The notes beneath the pieces are model-generated. The model searched no databases. It was not told the DNA's origin and saw only the letters and a list, made by a program, of their open reading frames with translations. Source: Styela clava (taxonomy: Eukaryota > Chordata > Ascidiacea > Stolidobranchia > Styelidae). From it: a stretch of DNA of 64,000 nucleotides. This document shows positions 12,301-25,165 of the stretch, in pieces. The stretch is taken from assembly GCF_964204865.1 (NCBI RefSeq), contig NC_135250.1:6386001-6450000 (forward strand), read 5' to 3'. Within the stretch, counting starts at the first letter, position 1, and every line of letters starts with the position of its first letter. A program made the position numbers and the translations under genes.

Positions 12301-15300
12301 TTCGCAAAAACGATCTTTTTGTTATGCGAGAACACACTATAGTTTCAGTAGCACTTGACATTTCACTGGTCGCCCGCAACTTCTCTCAGAGATTACATCC
12401 TTTTTCTTCTTAGTAAGTGAGTATACATGTGACCTCGTTTTGTGCAAATTTTCTTATGAAACACTTTCGCCCAAGGCAGAAAGTTGCCTACAAATAGTCG
12501 AAGAAGTAAAATACTGTTTTAAAATTTATCATCATTCTAACCTTCTGTTTCGTGTGAAACTGGGTCTGTGTTGAAACGAAATTTTTCAAGTCCCATGTAG
12601 CTGGTTGCACAATTCTTTACTTTAGCTGTTCGTTCCAATAAAAATGCTCGGCCAATTGTATCTTGTCTACCGAAAGAAAAACATAGGTAAAATTTATGCT
12701 AAAACAAGTAGTAAAGTTTGTCGTCATAATTTAATTATCCCAGAGTCGGGAGCTAGATCCGGAGTCAAATTTGTCAATCCGGAATGGAGAGTCGGGGTCT
12801 GGAAGAAATCTTACTCTTGTTCTTTCTCTCCATTTGCTCGAGCTTCGGCTTTTAATTTCACTTGTTCAATCCAGTCATCGTCGGGCGATGAAAAATTCTT
12901 TGCTTCTGAAATATGACAAGATAGATTACATTTAAATTACTTTAAAATACAAGTAATTTATAAATTATTTCTACCTTTTCCACGTGATACACTATTCTGG
13001 GTTTCTTCTGCCTCGTCGTCTTCTGAACTTGAGTCCGATTGTGCCTGAAATACCGAAAATGTATTATGCAACACTACAAGTATAATGCTTAAATATATGA
13101 AAATGGAGACGGTAGCGGTACAGTTTTAGAGCCCAGATTCGCTAAAAATTGGTAGACTTCCAATACAAAGGCGGTCGAACAATACAGAATAATAGGATTC
13201 TCCTTCAATTAAAATAAAACAACAACATTTTTGGTGAAATATTCGGTCTCATATAAGACTCGAAAAAGTCCGTTAGTCGCGCAGAAAAGCTTTTTATTTA
13301 ACAACAACAATCATCCCAACAATAACAACAACAAATTGGCAAAACCCCCATTTCGGTTCTTCTTAACCATATCGGTTATGAATGGGATCTCTTTATTGCA
13401 CCACAATCTCTATTCTGATGACAGAGTCAACTTCAGGTGGACAATGTTCATGTATTACAAGATAATAATCCGAGCATGGATAACTTACCACTTTATCCGC
13501 TCCATCCTTTTTCTTATGATGAGTTTCTTCGATTGAGTCTAGAAAATATATTAAAGTTGTGAACTTGAATGACAGGTTCGTTCCATGCCACATATTATAC
13601 GACCTTTAACCCCGAGTGGAAGATGAATCGACTAGAAGTTGACTTTGAAACATCAAACAGATAAAATAGTTGAAAATTTGGCTCAGGTCATTTGCTTAAC
13701 GTGGGAATCGAGTTAGACTCGGGGGATACTGACTTGGTTACAACCAGCATGTTCTCCAGCTTGTTCAGCTGAAAACGAAACAGAAGTTACCGTGGAAACC
13801 GTTAATGACGTCACAAGAGAGACAGACAATCGAAAAGAAATACCAGCGGAGCGGAACAAAGTTTTTGTTTACGATGTAAACGAATTACAATCACCTGAGG
13901 ATGATGACAATGTTTTCTTGTGATGTCATCGGTTTGATGATGTCATATACCTCGGCAAAACATGAACTATAAGTTCTGCAGGGATGTCACATATGCTTGG
14001 GTCAATGCAATTATGATGTCATGACACATATGATGTCACAATAATATATGAGGATAATCATTCCAAAGACTGTTAGTGCAATATGCTTTTACAAACTTTT
14101 TTAGTGAGTGGGTCAAACCTAATATATTGATCTTGAGATGAGACTGTGGGTCATAGATTCATTCAATTTCCGCTCCAGCATGTTCTCCAGCTTCATTTAG
14201 GGGGGTGTTTCCAAATTTGGGGGGTAGGGAGGGGTATTCGATATTTGGGTATTAGCCATAGAACTATAACTTGTAAGAATTATATAATTAGGGGGGGGAG
14301 ATCATCCGCTATATGGGGTGTAGGGAAATCTAATGGTTGTAACATTACCGAATAGATCCAATGATTTGACTACTCACCAACGTAAGTTTGCAAGTCTTCA
14401 CTTGTTTCAGATTTATCATCAACTTTACTCAGCAATATTGCAAATGCACTTCCACTAGCCCCCATTAAATAGTGAAGCGGAGGTTCAGGTAATTCTTTCT
14501 GTAAAATCCCGTTTCCCCAACTTGAGTTGAACTGTTCTGTAGGAATGTTGATCCCGTAACTGGGAAGTGAGACCTCATATGGCGTCATTTCTACTTCATC
14601 TGGTAATTAGAATGAGAATTATAGTTATACTGGGCCGTGTGGGCAAGGTAAAATACAATCGCCTCTGATTCCCGGTTTAAACACATTTGACTCCGACTCC
14701 GGAGTAAACAAATTTTACTTCGACTCCCGAACTTCGGGTCGTAGAAAAATTTCGACTCCAGTTCCAAATAAATTCCGGAGAAATCAAACTTTGATAGCAA
14801 AACACAGGCGTATTCCTTCAATAAGCCTCCTTCAATAAGCTTTTTTATTAAACTTGATGCTTTTTTGACTCCAACCCCAATGTAACACAAAAGATGTCGA
14901 CGCATTTATACAAGAAGTGGGCCAAGATCACTGTCACTTTTCATTGCTCAAAATGAGCAAATATTTTATATAACCTACCCCAGAATTCGGACATCGGAAG
15001 ATATTCTCGGACATGAGCACACGTGAGTATTGGGAAAGGAACAGATGCAGAATCGACATAACTTTTCAACGATGAAAGAGTCACTTTTGTGTTCTGAAAA
15101 TTAGATGAGTAATAGTAATATAGCTGCATGTATGGTACGTTGATTACGATGTAAAAAATGTACAATGTTAAGCAACCATCATCCATTTGAGCAACATCCC
15201 AAGCAGGTGATGCGACTACCTATTTCGTTTGTGTTTGAAGTTCCTATGTAACACTTTCCACACTAATATACATATTTCTACTCCTAAATTTAATCAAATC

Positions 15301-18300
15301 CGTATACGTCTCGCTTCTGCTCCAGCGTTCTAAAACTTTCGTTAATATAGACATTGGAGTGGATTTTTTTTAAACTAGTTTTGTCATCCATTTTTTTTTC
15401 GAAAAGCATACTAACCGCAAAAAATAAAAACATTTTTTATTATACATTTTCGTACCTCACATCCAAGAAAAGTTTCTCCAAGTGCTAGACCGTAGAAGTC
15501 AACGAAGGTTGTTGGTTGATTATGTTCTTTTTTAAAATCTTTGTATTCCCTGGATTAAATATTTGAAATCGCAATAATATATCTACGATAATAAAATATA
15601 ATTTAGCATTCATATTTTGTTTCATTTGCATAAACTTTATGAGAGAGGAAGCCTTGACTGACTGGCAGATACGTGAATCACTTTACGACTCTGTGGAGTA
15701 CAGAAATCGTCTCGCATATATTCTGAACCCACTCAAAGCAATCAGCAACCAGAAGTTTTTTCTCAATCTTTAGGTCGATGTCGTCGAGTTAACTAACATA
15801 CCCAGGGAGCTGAAACTTAGCTGAAACTCATAAGAGTTAATGTGAACCACGCCAGGCCGTTTAACACTTTTAATTTTAAATAAAATTGATAATAACCACT
15901 AAAGATTATTACATATATCGCTTGTAAAAGGAGAGGTCGAACAAACAGTTTGCTAGACTTCTTTCCATCTGCTTTCTCAGCCAGTCGTGATGTTCGATCA
16001 GAGATTGGCGATTTGCCATAGCTTTGTGAAGGTATGTGGTTGCAATGTACCTAAATATGAACTTTAAATGTAATCAAACTGTTTTCTATGGCCACTTTTT
16101 TTAGAAATATCGAATCGACGAAGTAACCCCACCCAATATATTTTCGGCGCTCCAAAAGTATGTGCATCAAGATGGCGCACAACCTGAACCCTAACCTGGT
16201 ACATATACTATGTTCAGGTGGTGCGCCATCTTGGTGCACATACACTTCTGGAGGTCCTAACTCAACTTGTAATAATTGGTTAAATCCAAGCTGAAATTAT
16301 TTGAATTCGTACCATGAAGATCCGGATAGACCAGCAACGTACATAAGAGAATCAACAAGGCCATTTTCTGCCAGTGCTTCCATCGCGCCACAAGATGTAG
16401 CCACAGCGCGATACCCACCTCCGGTGACCGCCAAAGCGATTGTTGGTGACTGAAACAATGACAACATTGTTGTAACCTTTTCTAGTAAAACGAACACAAA
16501 TCAACAACCTAATCCAATGACCCGGTGAAGATATATTCAAATAATCATAACTAATACAGATTTTAAGTGTTTACCAACTACATGCATTTGAAACAAAAAT
16601 AACTGGCTAGCTAACCGTATATCTGAGATGGTAACCGGGCAAGAGGCTATGGTACGGCATATGATTAGGTCACATTATCGTCTTTCTACTCTCCGGGAAA
16701 AATATGAACATCCTATCTTATCATTTTTCGGTAAAATATCTTACTTCCAATAATGATTCTGGGCCTTCTTCTCCTAAAAATTTCTGCAGTGCTTCCATAG
16801 TTTTTTGTTTCCTTTTCATCCGAAATTTTCTTTCTCCGTCAGATAAACCAAGAGATAGTCGGAAATCAGGAGAAGTTCTGTTTAAGAAAATGGGGAGATT
16901 CCATTAGATTGTGATACTTGATAAACTGCTTTTATTTTTGATTTGTACGAATTAACTAGTCATCACTCATCAGTAAGATACGATTTAGGCGGGAAATGAC
17001 GTAACTTTTACAGTTGTGTATTATGACGTCACACAACAATATCTCATTTTAAAAGCGAAAATTAGTATTGTTGCAAAAAATCGCTTTTCTTTGTAACTAA
17101 GGGAACACCCAATTTCAAAAATTCTTAGTATATACTTTAAGATGGAATGTCAGTATTTGAAGATGAAATTAAAAGTTATTGTTATTTTTTTTCGAATTTC
17201 AAACAAAATTTTCTGTGTTTCTTGTAATTCACGGGTACGACATCATATTACATTCGGAACAATTTTTTAAATATTTGGCTGAAAATATACTGAGATAGCG
17301 TTACCCATTTTTATTCATTCGACTTTTGGGTCAATACATTCAAGCATCGCGGTCTTGTATGAAGTGTAATGGGAAAATAAATTTCAATCTTCACTACATA
17401 ATAATTCGTAAGAAAAAAAATTTTGCTGTCATATTTTAAAACATCTAGCACTCCATACTTCATCCAAAAATTATCAGTTTAAGTTGGAACGATGTCAACT
17501 CACCTGTATTGCTTGAGTAACTCGATATCAACTTGTCCATTCTGAAGTTGAAACATGAGAAGAAAAAATAATGGCGTTTAGTGAGATGGAAATCCTATAT
17601 AATCGTATGGTTTATAATCGAAACAGCAGAAAAGTCCGCAAAATAATATTTACAACAGGACAATTTTGGTAATACCACACATTTGTGATACCGTTATCAT
17701 AAATTAGTATTGGCGGTATTAGAATTGACTGAAGAATTGATAAAATAACGTGTCGACATTCATGTATATTTAATACTTTGTTCCATCTTGGCTATTACAT
17801 TTTTGTGTTTTTCATCTGCAAATAAATTTTTGGCATATATACATTTTAATGATTTCTCGCGTTCACGAATATTTAAATTCTTACTTTTCCAAGATCAATC
17901 GTTTTTAATGTTGATTTCCCAAGTTCAAGTTCTTCTACTTTAAATACTTCATCTCCCAGGTGAGGGTCATGCTTGAATTTATCTTCTTCGTATACATCGA
18001 CCTTAAATCAGAGTAAATTGAATTCTAAAGATTACTGGTGTCCCATACAAGGCCGATTTACCATCACGCAAGGTAGGATTCTCAAGCCTTAGGGTCCTTG
18101 ACATTTAATTTTGAACTACCATTCATTTTTAAGTTAATATTCTATAAAACTGATTTTTTTTATAACGTTTTAAACTTTTAATCAGGTTTAACCAATCATT
18201 CTTATTCCAAAATGTTTACCGTCTAAAAGTTTAAAAAATTAAATAGGTCGAATAAACAAATTTATCTTATTTTAAAAAACTCATCTAACCCGAAAACAAA

Positions 18301-21300
18301 ATATGCTGATAAATTAAACAGTTTTATCGTGATTGAATATCGATATATAGCTAATCGATCTAATCTAATCAATAACGAATCTGAGAATTGAATTTGTCGG
18401 TTTGTTTTTCTTATTTGGTGATTAGGCTACATATAGCCTTGAGCCTCGCATCGTTTGAATTAAACTGTGGTGTCGAACAAATCTATATCCAACTCCGAGC
18501 CATTTAAACAACTCCGGATCTGAGTTACAATCCGGATACACAAAAAACTTGATTGACTGTATATCCGGCTTTTGAATGCAACCTTACTCTAGCCCCCGGC
18601 CATCTAGTTACGGAAACTTTTGCCAATTATTTAATTATTTATTTCAGTATGTAATTAAGCATGTCGGATTTGGGAAGTAGTTAAGTAAGAATGTGACTAA
18701 GTATATGAGTAGATATATTATTATGAAGTAAAATAACACTTGTGTGGTCGTTGAACAATTCCAGCTAACTTAATGCTTGTTTTATTTCGTGTTAAAACTT
18801 TTAGAAGTTTTGGAAGATCTTCTTCAAATTCCCGCCACCAATGCAAAAAATGTGAGATTTAAGAAAAATCTTCCCGCCACGTTTTAAAATAACAAATTAA
18901 TAATTATCCAGTTAGCGTTCGGTTAGGAATGATTTGAATTTCCAGCGTAATTTGCATTCCTAACCCTAACTGCAAGAGTTACCAACTCCGACACTGCCCT
19001 GGACCTCTACAGACCTGGTACGTTATTTTAAGTCTACGTAGAATTCCATTAACCCGTATCCCGGCCATAATCACAAAAATTTTCCTCAATTTAGGCATTC
19101 AAGTTGGCGGGGTGAATGCATCTATTGGCGGGCACATCGCAACCATTAAGAATGGTTTTACATACCTTTACTTTTGAATTGGCATAATCTTCAGACAAAA
19201 TGAAAGTAAATGTTTCGTTCCACTCTGGGTTCCGTGTGTTTTTCGCTATTTTAGTTTTGAATGATTTTCGGCCAATTGCAGTCTCACATGTAAGATATAC
19301 TTGGGCGTCAGGAGTGTCAACTAATAAGAAAAAGAGCGATATAAAGTCAGTAAAGTGTTATGAGTATAATCTCATGTTATAAACACCAATAAATCTAGTA
19401 TTAAAACCAGAGTTTGGGTTCAACCCACATGAAAAAGACCTCATTATGTGAGTAGGATATCCCGAACGTGAATACAAAACATGTTATTATTTGAAATTTG
19501 GCCTATTTTGATAACCTCATTGGCCATAATATTAGGGTAGGCGGTAATCCATATCAGACCATAATAACAGCTTTGCCCCCTTAAGTATGATCATTTGATA
19601 TACTGTTTTCATTATTTTCAACACGCTTGTCCTTTAACCATTAAGGCTTTAGGTAAACCATGCCAGGAATTACAAAAGGACGCTCGTCCAGAGGTGAGTC
19701 ATGTCGGTCGGTACATCAATGGTAAATACAATTATGGTATGTGCAATATTGCAAATAATGACTACGAAGTAATCTACCAGCAAATATATGAAATGAATGG
19801 GAGCTTTTATAACTCCGCGCAAAGAATATTCAAAGTACAATTCAAATAATAAGGCCTTTAGTCAAACGGACTTACAAAGATCATGAAGCCATCCAGCAGA
19901 TATTTTTCTCCCTCGCACAACAGTAATTGTCAATGTCGTACACCGTTGGTATTGTACCTGTGAATGGCAATGCGGTATAATTCATTATTTTATCTACCAT
20001 AAATTTTGACCGCTAACTTTGCCAGAAACGAATCTTCTTTACTTGTTAGTAGGGCTGGGCGTTTTTGAATGTCTTATGATTATCGAATCGAAAATACTGC
20101 GAATTTTATGTAATTATTAGAGCTGGAAATTTTTGGGAAACGATCACTTCCGTTGACCGGGTTAAATTAAACAGTTAGCCGTGACGTTTGACGTAATGAG
20201 TTATAGTTTAGACTGTTGCGATCCAAATTTTTCAAAGCAATTTCGCCTGATCTTATCTTGGTATCGCTAAAAATTATTCACGGATCGAGAATGTTTCATG
20301 AGAAAAGCAGCGTACTTCGGACATTGAGAAAGAAATATTCAAGTTAGTTTTAAAGTCAGTAATATTCTCTTGGATTTAACGCCACGGGGGATAAATTTGC
20401 GATAAACTTAATCATTTTTGAAGAAATTGTACAGTACAAAGGTAATTTGTACAAAAGATATATATATATATATATCAGTTTACGGCCAGATTTAATCGAA
20501 ACCGGTAACCATCTGAAATCCGTTAAACGGTAACCATTCCCAGCCATAAAAATTGTATATTACATTTGTATTATAATGGGTCTTCCAGAAACATAAATTA
20601 CTGGAAACATGGAATCCCTTACTCAGAAAGTTCGATTCGAAATGCCTATCCCTACTTATGAGCGCGTTTGACGTTATTCTGAGCAGTTTCGCATGGGACC
20701 ACTATGCGGTGCTCGATCCCGCTAAATTAGTGCGTGGCCACAGAGACATACTAGGTACTAAGTTTTCTTTCCGATTTACCTTTAAGCTAAAATTAAATTG
20801 CGAATTTAATTTTTTAAGCGTTTTGGTGTAAATCAATTCATAGAAAATCGTATTCGTTTAATTCTCCGAATACCTTCAGTATAACGATGTTGAAAAACTG
20901 CTGTGTATTATGGTCCGGAATAAACTTTCAAATATATATATATATTAGCAAAAGGCGGGACATTAACTTCGTCCGAAAGATTTTCACATAAATATATTTT
21001 TTAACTGTTGCTGAACTTGAACAAAATTTGACTACAATGTCAAGGTCAAATTATGTCACGTTTTAAACTTTCTGTAATCAATACATGTCTTATTTTTAAA
21101 ACTTCATCAGAAACATCAAAACTTCATTCATCATAGATTGAATGATTTTTTTGGCGTTCATTGTATCGCAACCCTACAGATTCTTCTGATATTCACCGAA
21201 AGTCGTTGACTAATGAACATGCACATGGGCCATTTATTGATCTCAATCATTTTTATATGAATAATATGTGACCGTGCTTGCCCGTCTGTAGCAAGAATTC

Positions 21301-22152
21301 AATAGTTTCTATCGTCAGTTTTTGCATATATATTATTAAACTTGCTATTTCTTGTATGTAGCTGACTAATTAACGAGTGCATGGGCTATTTATTGATCTT
21401 ACCATGTAACTAACACTGTTCGACAATTTTCATTTGAAAACTATAACCGTTGTGACCATACTTGTTCGAATGTAGCAAGATCTTAACAGTTTATTTCTTG
21501 CAGTGGTACGGTATCAATTTTACTAATTTCGGTACAAAGGAATTTAGACGGGCGTTTTTGTCTAAATTAAGTCTCGATTCGCCGAACATTGCAAGCATCG
21601 ACTTCAACGGCATGGCTTTGCGAGATATAATCAACAGCAAACGCCGGAATTTGGTCATCAGAGCGTGTCTAAAGATTTTATATGTTGTGTAAACTTTTGT
21701 TAACGTTCATTCTATCGCTACCATACAGTTTCTTTCGATATAGTTTATTCACGGAACACACCATTCAACGACAAGGTATTCGATGTCACTGCCGGTAGGC
21801 ATAGACTAGAATGGTTTTTCCCCGCCTTTGTAATAGTATCAGTATATACCACGCTGATTTCACATAATTACGAACAATTTCTTTTTGTGAACAGTATATT
21901 CCCGGCGTTTCAGTACAGTATCCCGCCTTCGTATTTATTTTGTAACGTACGTATTTCAGCGCCATTGTTCATTTTTTGAATTCATTTTGCGCAATGAAAA
22001 TGCTTCGATTGCGATTAACCACGCACTAATTTCTAATACACTGGAAAGTGAGTAAATTAATTATTTGACATCTTCAATTCCATGCTTACCTTTAATTCAC
22101 TCATCTTTCTCTGCAGTATCTCCTCTTCTTCGATCCATTTTTCACTCGCCAT
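9355..22152 (-). CDS. Cytosolic phospholipase A2 (group IVA-like), 19 coding exons
   Basis: The enzyme releases arachidonate and similar acyl chains from the sn-2 position of membrane phospholipids, with Ca2+-driven docking by an N-terminal C2 domain. Exons (high to low): 22152-22090, 19957-19876, 19320-19166, 18001-17885, 17541-17504, 16877-16745, 16449-16313, 16050-15913, 15549-15456, 15093-14979, 14599-14378, 13538-13489, 13044-12975, 12905-12815, 12625-12542, 11924-11749, 10985-10763, 10111-9972, 9453-9355. The C2 domain spans about residues 25-140 (FDTPDAQVYL, NPEWNETF). The lipase part has GGGYRAV (Arg about 210), the nucleophile elbow GLSGSSW (Ser about 238) and the catalytic Asp about 549 in LCDSALG, where the family usually has DSGL. 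An acidic linker follows exon 12. Length is about 741 residues against 749 for human PLA2G4A. All phases match except between the exons ending at 12815 and starting at 12625 (one base off). Start: ATG at 22150-22152. Confidence 0.9.
12060..12345. repeat. Degenerate tandem repeat in a cPLA2 intron
   Basis: About ten variants of a TTTGCGAGAA-N-GTAGTTT-like unit recur at irregular spacing, for example GTTTGCGAGAATGTGGTTTT, TTTGCCAGAATGTAGTTT and TTTTGCGAGAACGTA. It lies in the intron between the exons 12625-12542 and 11924-11749. It is probably an old minisatellite; minus-strand open frames here follow from the repeat. Confidence 0.55.
13920..14045. promoter_or_regulatory. Cluster of TGATGTCA (CRE-like) half-palindromes
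   Basis: At least five TGATGTCA or GGATGTCA motifs fall within about 125 bp of a cPLA2 intron, between the exons 14599-14378 and 13538-13489. They resemble ATF/CREB or AP-1-type sites. A full TGACGTCA lies nearby at about 13806. Whether this is an intronic enhancer or just a simple repeat cannot be told from sequence. Confidence 0.35.
14677..14800. repeat. GACTCC-rich dispersed repeat, clearest copy
   Basis: Short GACTCC and CTCCGG motifs and their derivatives recur (TTGACTCCGACTCCGGAG, TTCGACTCCCGAACTTCGGG). Similar tracts occur near 12741-12800, 18480-18545, 23906-24010 and 43515-43765, always with stretches like AAATTTCGACT between them. It is non-coding here. Confidence 0.55.
16150..16254. 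mobile_element. Palindromic MITE, GTGCACCAAGATGGCGCAC family, copy 1
   Basis: This is about 105 bp and nearly a full hairpin. The left arm (GTATGTGCATCAAGATGGCG) is answered on the right by the inverse of GTATGTGCACCAAGATGGCG, around a short core holding CCTAACCTGGTACA. It lies in a cPLA2 intron. Sister copies are at 23166, 40317 and, as a half copy, about 57560. Confidence 0.75.
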
Positions 22153-23165
22153 TTCTGACGATCGACTCAGGTATCACGGAAATATTTATCGTTATATTTC
22201 AAGAGCGTGAACAATGTGTATACGAGTAGCTGGACAGGCTATAAATATATAAAGTAAATATTCAAAAAAACGCCACGTCGAAATATGAAACGAACTTCAT
22301 AATGCATAACCCAAAAATGTTATGGGAATATGGCTGCCCACGATTTTCTATTATAATTTTTTTTAAAACGAACAAGAATATTAAACTTTTCGAGTATAGC
22401 AGTATATATATAGAAATAGACTTTCTCCGAGATCATCTAGAAACTCGATTTCTAATCTTTCACTACATTTAACAACAACGTAATTGCAAAATGCATGGCT
22501 AACTGCGATCACCACGCAGGATATCGCGTCGGAAACGTGATTATATCGGTTCCAAGTTACGTCATATTACTTGCTTCATCCAATTAATATCACTATATCC
22601 GCAGCTGATCTGAATCACTGAAAATACAAAACATCTAAATGATGCCAATGTGACGTACCCCGACTTGTATTGTAGCCGAAACCAAAATGATGGCACTTCG
22701 TTGCTACTCATGTTTCAAAATATAGGACTGAGTCGACGCGTGTAAGCTGATACGGCTGCGTTCTCTAACTAGCCAGTGGTAATAGCTAAGATTAGACTAC
22801 CGTGTCACGATGTTGTATAGTTAATAAAAAAAGTTAAAATAATGATAAATATAATGATAAAACACGATTCATAGGTACACGAATATATAATTAGGAATAG
22901 CACATAATTCATAGAAGCTCTGCTACCATGATAGGACACAATATGACGCTGAATAGTAAGTATTACATTATAGTTTATTTGCAAATGTATGTTGAGTAAA
23001 ATTTAAATATTGCTGACATCAGATGAGTATATTAGTCATCAATATGCATCTCATCGGCAAGGGTTGTATGAAGAAGTAAAATAAAAAAAAATATATCTGG
23101 AATATATTTTTTTAATTTTCAGTTGAAAATACTGTTTTAAACAAGGAAGTCTGGACACAATTTGG
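22153..23165. promoter_or_regulatory. 5' flank of the cPLA2 gene
   Basis: Sequence upstream of the cPLA2 start codon. No TATA box or initiator could be assigned with confidence. No ORF of note; several TATATA runs are present (for example about 22403-22412). Confidence 0.3.
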
Positions 23166-23273
23166 TGCTACCGAAGTATGTGCACCAAGATGACGCACAG
23201 CCTAAACATCGTATGTGTACCAGGTTAGGTTTTAGGTTGTGCACCATCTTAGTGCACATACTTCGGGAGCGCC
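23166..23273. mobile_element. Palindromic MITE, GTGCACCAAGATGGCGCAC family, copy 2
   Basis: The arms CGAAGTATGTGCACCAAGAT and its inverse flank a core with GTGTACCAGGTTAGG. The open frames on both strands here are by-products of the hairpin. Confidence 0.75.
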
Positions 23274-24839
23274 CACAATTTTTGGGCGTCGTTTGCTCGA
23301 TCTTTTTGTTCTTTTTCGGACTAAAAAAAATAAATCGTCCCAATCAGCTTTTACTGAGATGCCAACGTGAAAGATTTGGCTGAATAATAAACACGCATCG
23401 TTATACTTATATATCCTTTGAAATATCCAATTACATAATATAAATTCAAATTATAGATCATATATCAATGTCCTTCATGTGATATATGATAATTTGGCGG
23501 TATATAACATAGTTGATTGATGATCACATTGATTATCATATTTTCTATCTTCGGCAGGATCATATGACAAAATTTATTATACAGAGTATGAAAATTTGCC
23601 GAGATAATGACGAAATTTTCCGTGTTGTAACGATTGTCTTCATCTTGAACAATTTCATACAACAATGTGATTGTGACGTAAACCACGTCATCTCCGATCT
23701 GTTGATCACCAAAATTTTATTTTGAATTTGTATCGAAGGACATATGCTGCAGTAAGATAAAAGTCGGTTATCTTTCCTAATTTAGACTTCAGTTCCGAGC
23801 TTGTGAAAGAAATCAAATTCTGCAAATAATGCTTAATCAACTTGATTTTTGCTTTGGTTTTTACATCAATTTTTGATTTCGAATATCAAAATTAAAAGTC
23901 TAAAATTTCCGCTCCGGCTCCAGGGAATTGAAAATTTCGACTTCGAATTCGGGGAGTCTGAAAATATGACTACAACTCCAATAAAAACTCTGATTCCACA
24001 GTCCCGGTTCTTACTCTTTGCTTGAAATAGAATGAATAAGATCATGAACTTTTAATTGCTCTAATCATATACTCCCACGGGCGTGGCCAGGGGGGTTTGA
24101 GCGACGGACTTCCCCCCTGATATTGAAATGTAAAATAAAAGCATTCTTCTGTATCCTACAGAGCAGTTTTGAAACGCTCTTTGGACCCTAGGATGAATGG
24201 ATCAGGTATATTGGTTCCAGTACATTTGAACCCATGACAATTGCACCTGCATACTATTGCACCTATGAAAATTTGTTTTTGTTTTACGGATATTTGAACC
24301 GATACTAACCCTAACCCATGGGTTTTAGCACCCGCATAAAGATTGAACCCGCAGATATACACATGGGTTCAAATGTACGGTCACCGGTATATCGCATACA
24401 ACACAATGCATTAAATCAGTTACTTACATTTTACATGAATATAACTGTATCAATGAGATTGTCAAGAGTCTTCTTTACCTCCTTTTTTATCTGAATATAG
24501 TCATAAATAATTTGTTACTGTTATCGTGCCAAACTATTTCACTTGACTTTTCATACCTTGCGATCTTGAGTCGATTTCGATTTTGTCTTCTTTTTTTTCT
24601 TTAAAATACAAAGTATACAGAATTATAGAAATTATAGATACGTTAGTATTCCGTTATTCCGAATTTTCATTAATATTCATATTTATGAAAATTAACATTG
24701 TTCACTCGAAAGCTAAGTACATTATTTCAGTGGTACTCTCAGTGCTAGAATGGCTCATGTCATTAACTCGATCTGGACGCAAGGCATCATTTATTAAAGA
24801 CTCATTCTATGTGACATCGGTCAACTAAATGGAATGTCT
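23274..24839. other. Intergenic, repeat fragments only
   Basis: It contains a GACTCC-rich tract (23906-24010), a CGTGGCCAGGGGGGTTTGAG tract near 24085 that resembles a transposon end, and a stretch (24180-24370) with repeated GAACCC and TTTGAACC motifs. No gene is supported. Confidence 0.35.
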
Positions 24840-25165
24840 CGTAATACAAGTGCACGATACTCTAATGAGAATATCGGTCGGAGACCGAAGACTTATCGAT
24901 CGAAGGTTAGGGAATCCCCCAAAACAGCGCTCTTACTCCATAGTGACACCGTGTGTCAAATCACTAATTAATTAATAACTCGCTAATTATACGACATAAT
25001 TCATCGAAAATCAATGGGCTTCTGATCCGAGCTATGATGAATGCACATGTAAAATTAGGAGCAGATTCAACCTCGCTTTCGTGAGATATCGCGTACATCT
25101 AACAGACAGACAAACAAACATACAAATACTTATCAACATACTTACCGATCTTAAGATCGATAAGT
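24840..25165. repeat. Possible LINE/Penelope-like 3' remnant
   Basis: The segment ends in an ACAGACAGACAAACAAACAT tract followed by short inverted motifs around CTTATCGATC and GATCGATAAG. Such tails are seen in the 3' regions of some invertebrate non-LTR or Penelope-like elements. No reverse transcriptase frame is present, so the call rests on end structure only. Confidence 0.3.

Noticed and set aside
11973-12335. 120-codon minus-strand frame
   Set aside because: It lies in a degenerate tandem repeat within a cPLA2 intron; the open frame follows from repeat composition.
15640-15790. Possible extra cPLA2 exon
   Set aside because: All three minus frames are interrupted, and the neighbouring exons 16050-15913 and 15549-15456 join in phase without it.
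23137-23383. Overlapping frames on both strands
   Set aside because: They are mirror products of the palindromic MITE at 23166-23273.
24300-24330. CTAACCCTAACCC as telomere-like repeat
   Set aside because: Only two units occur, and the same CCTAACCCTAACC piece is part of the MITE cores in this window.
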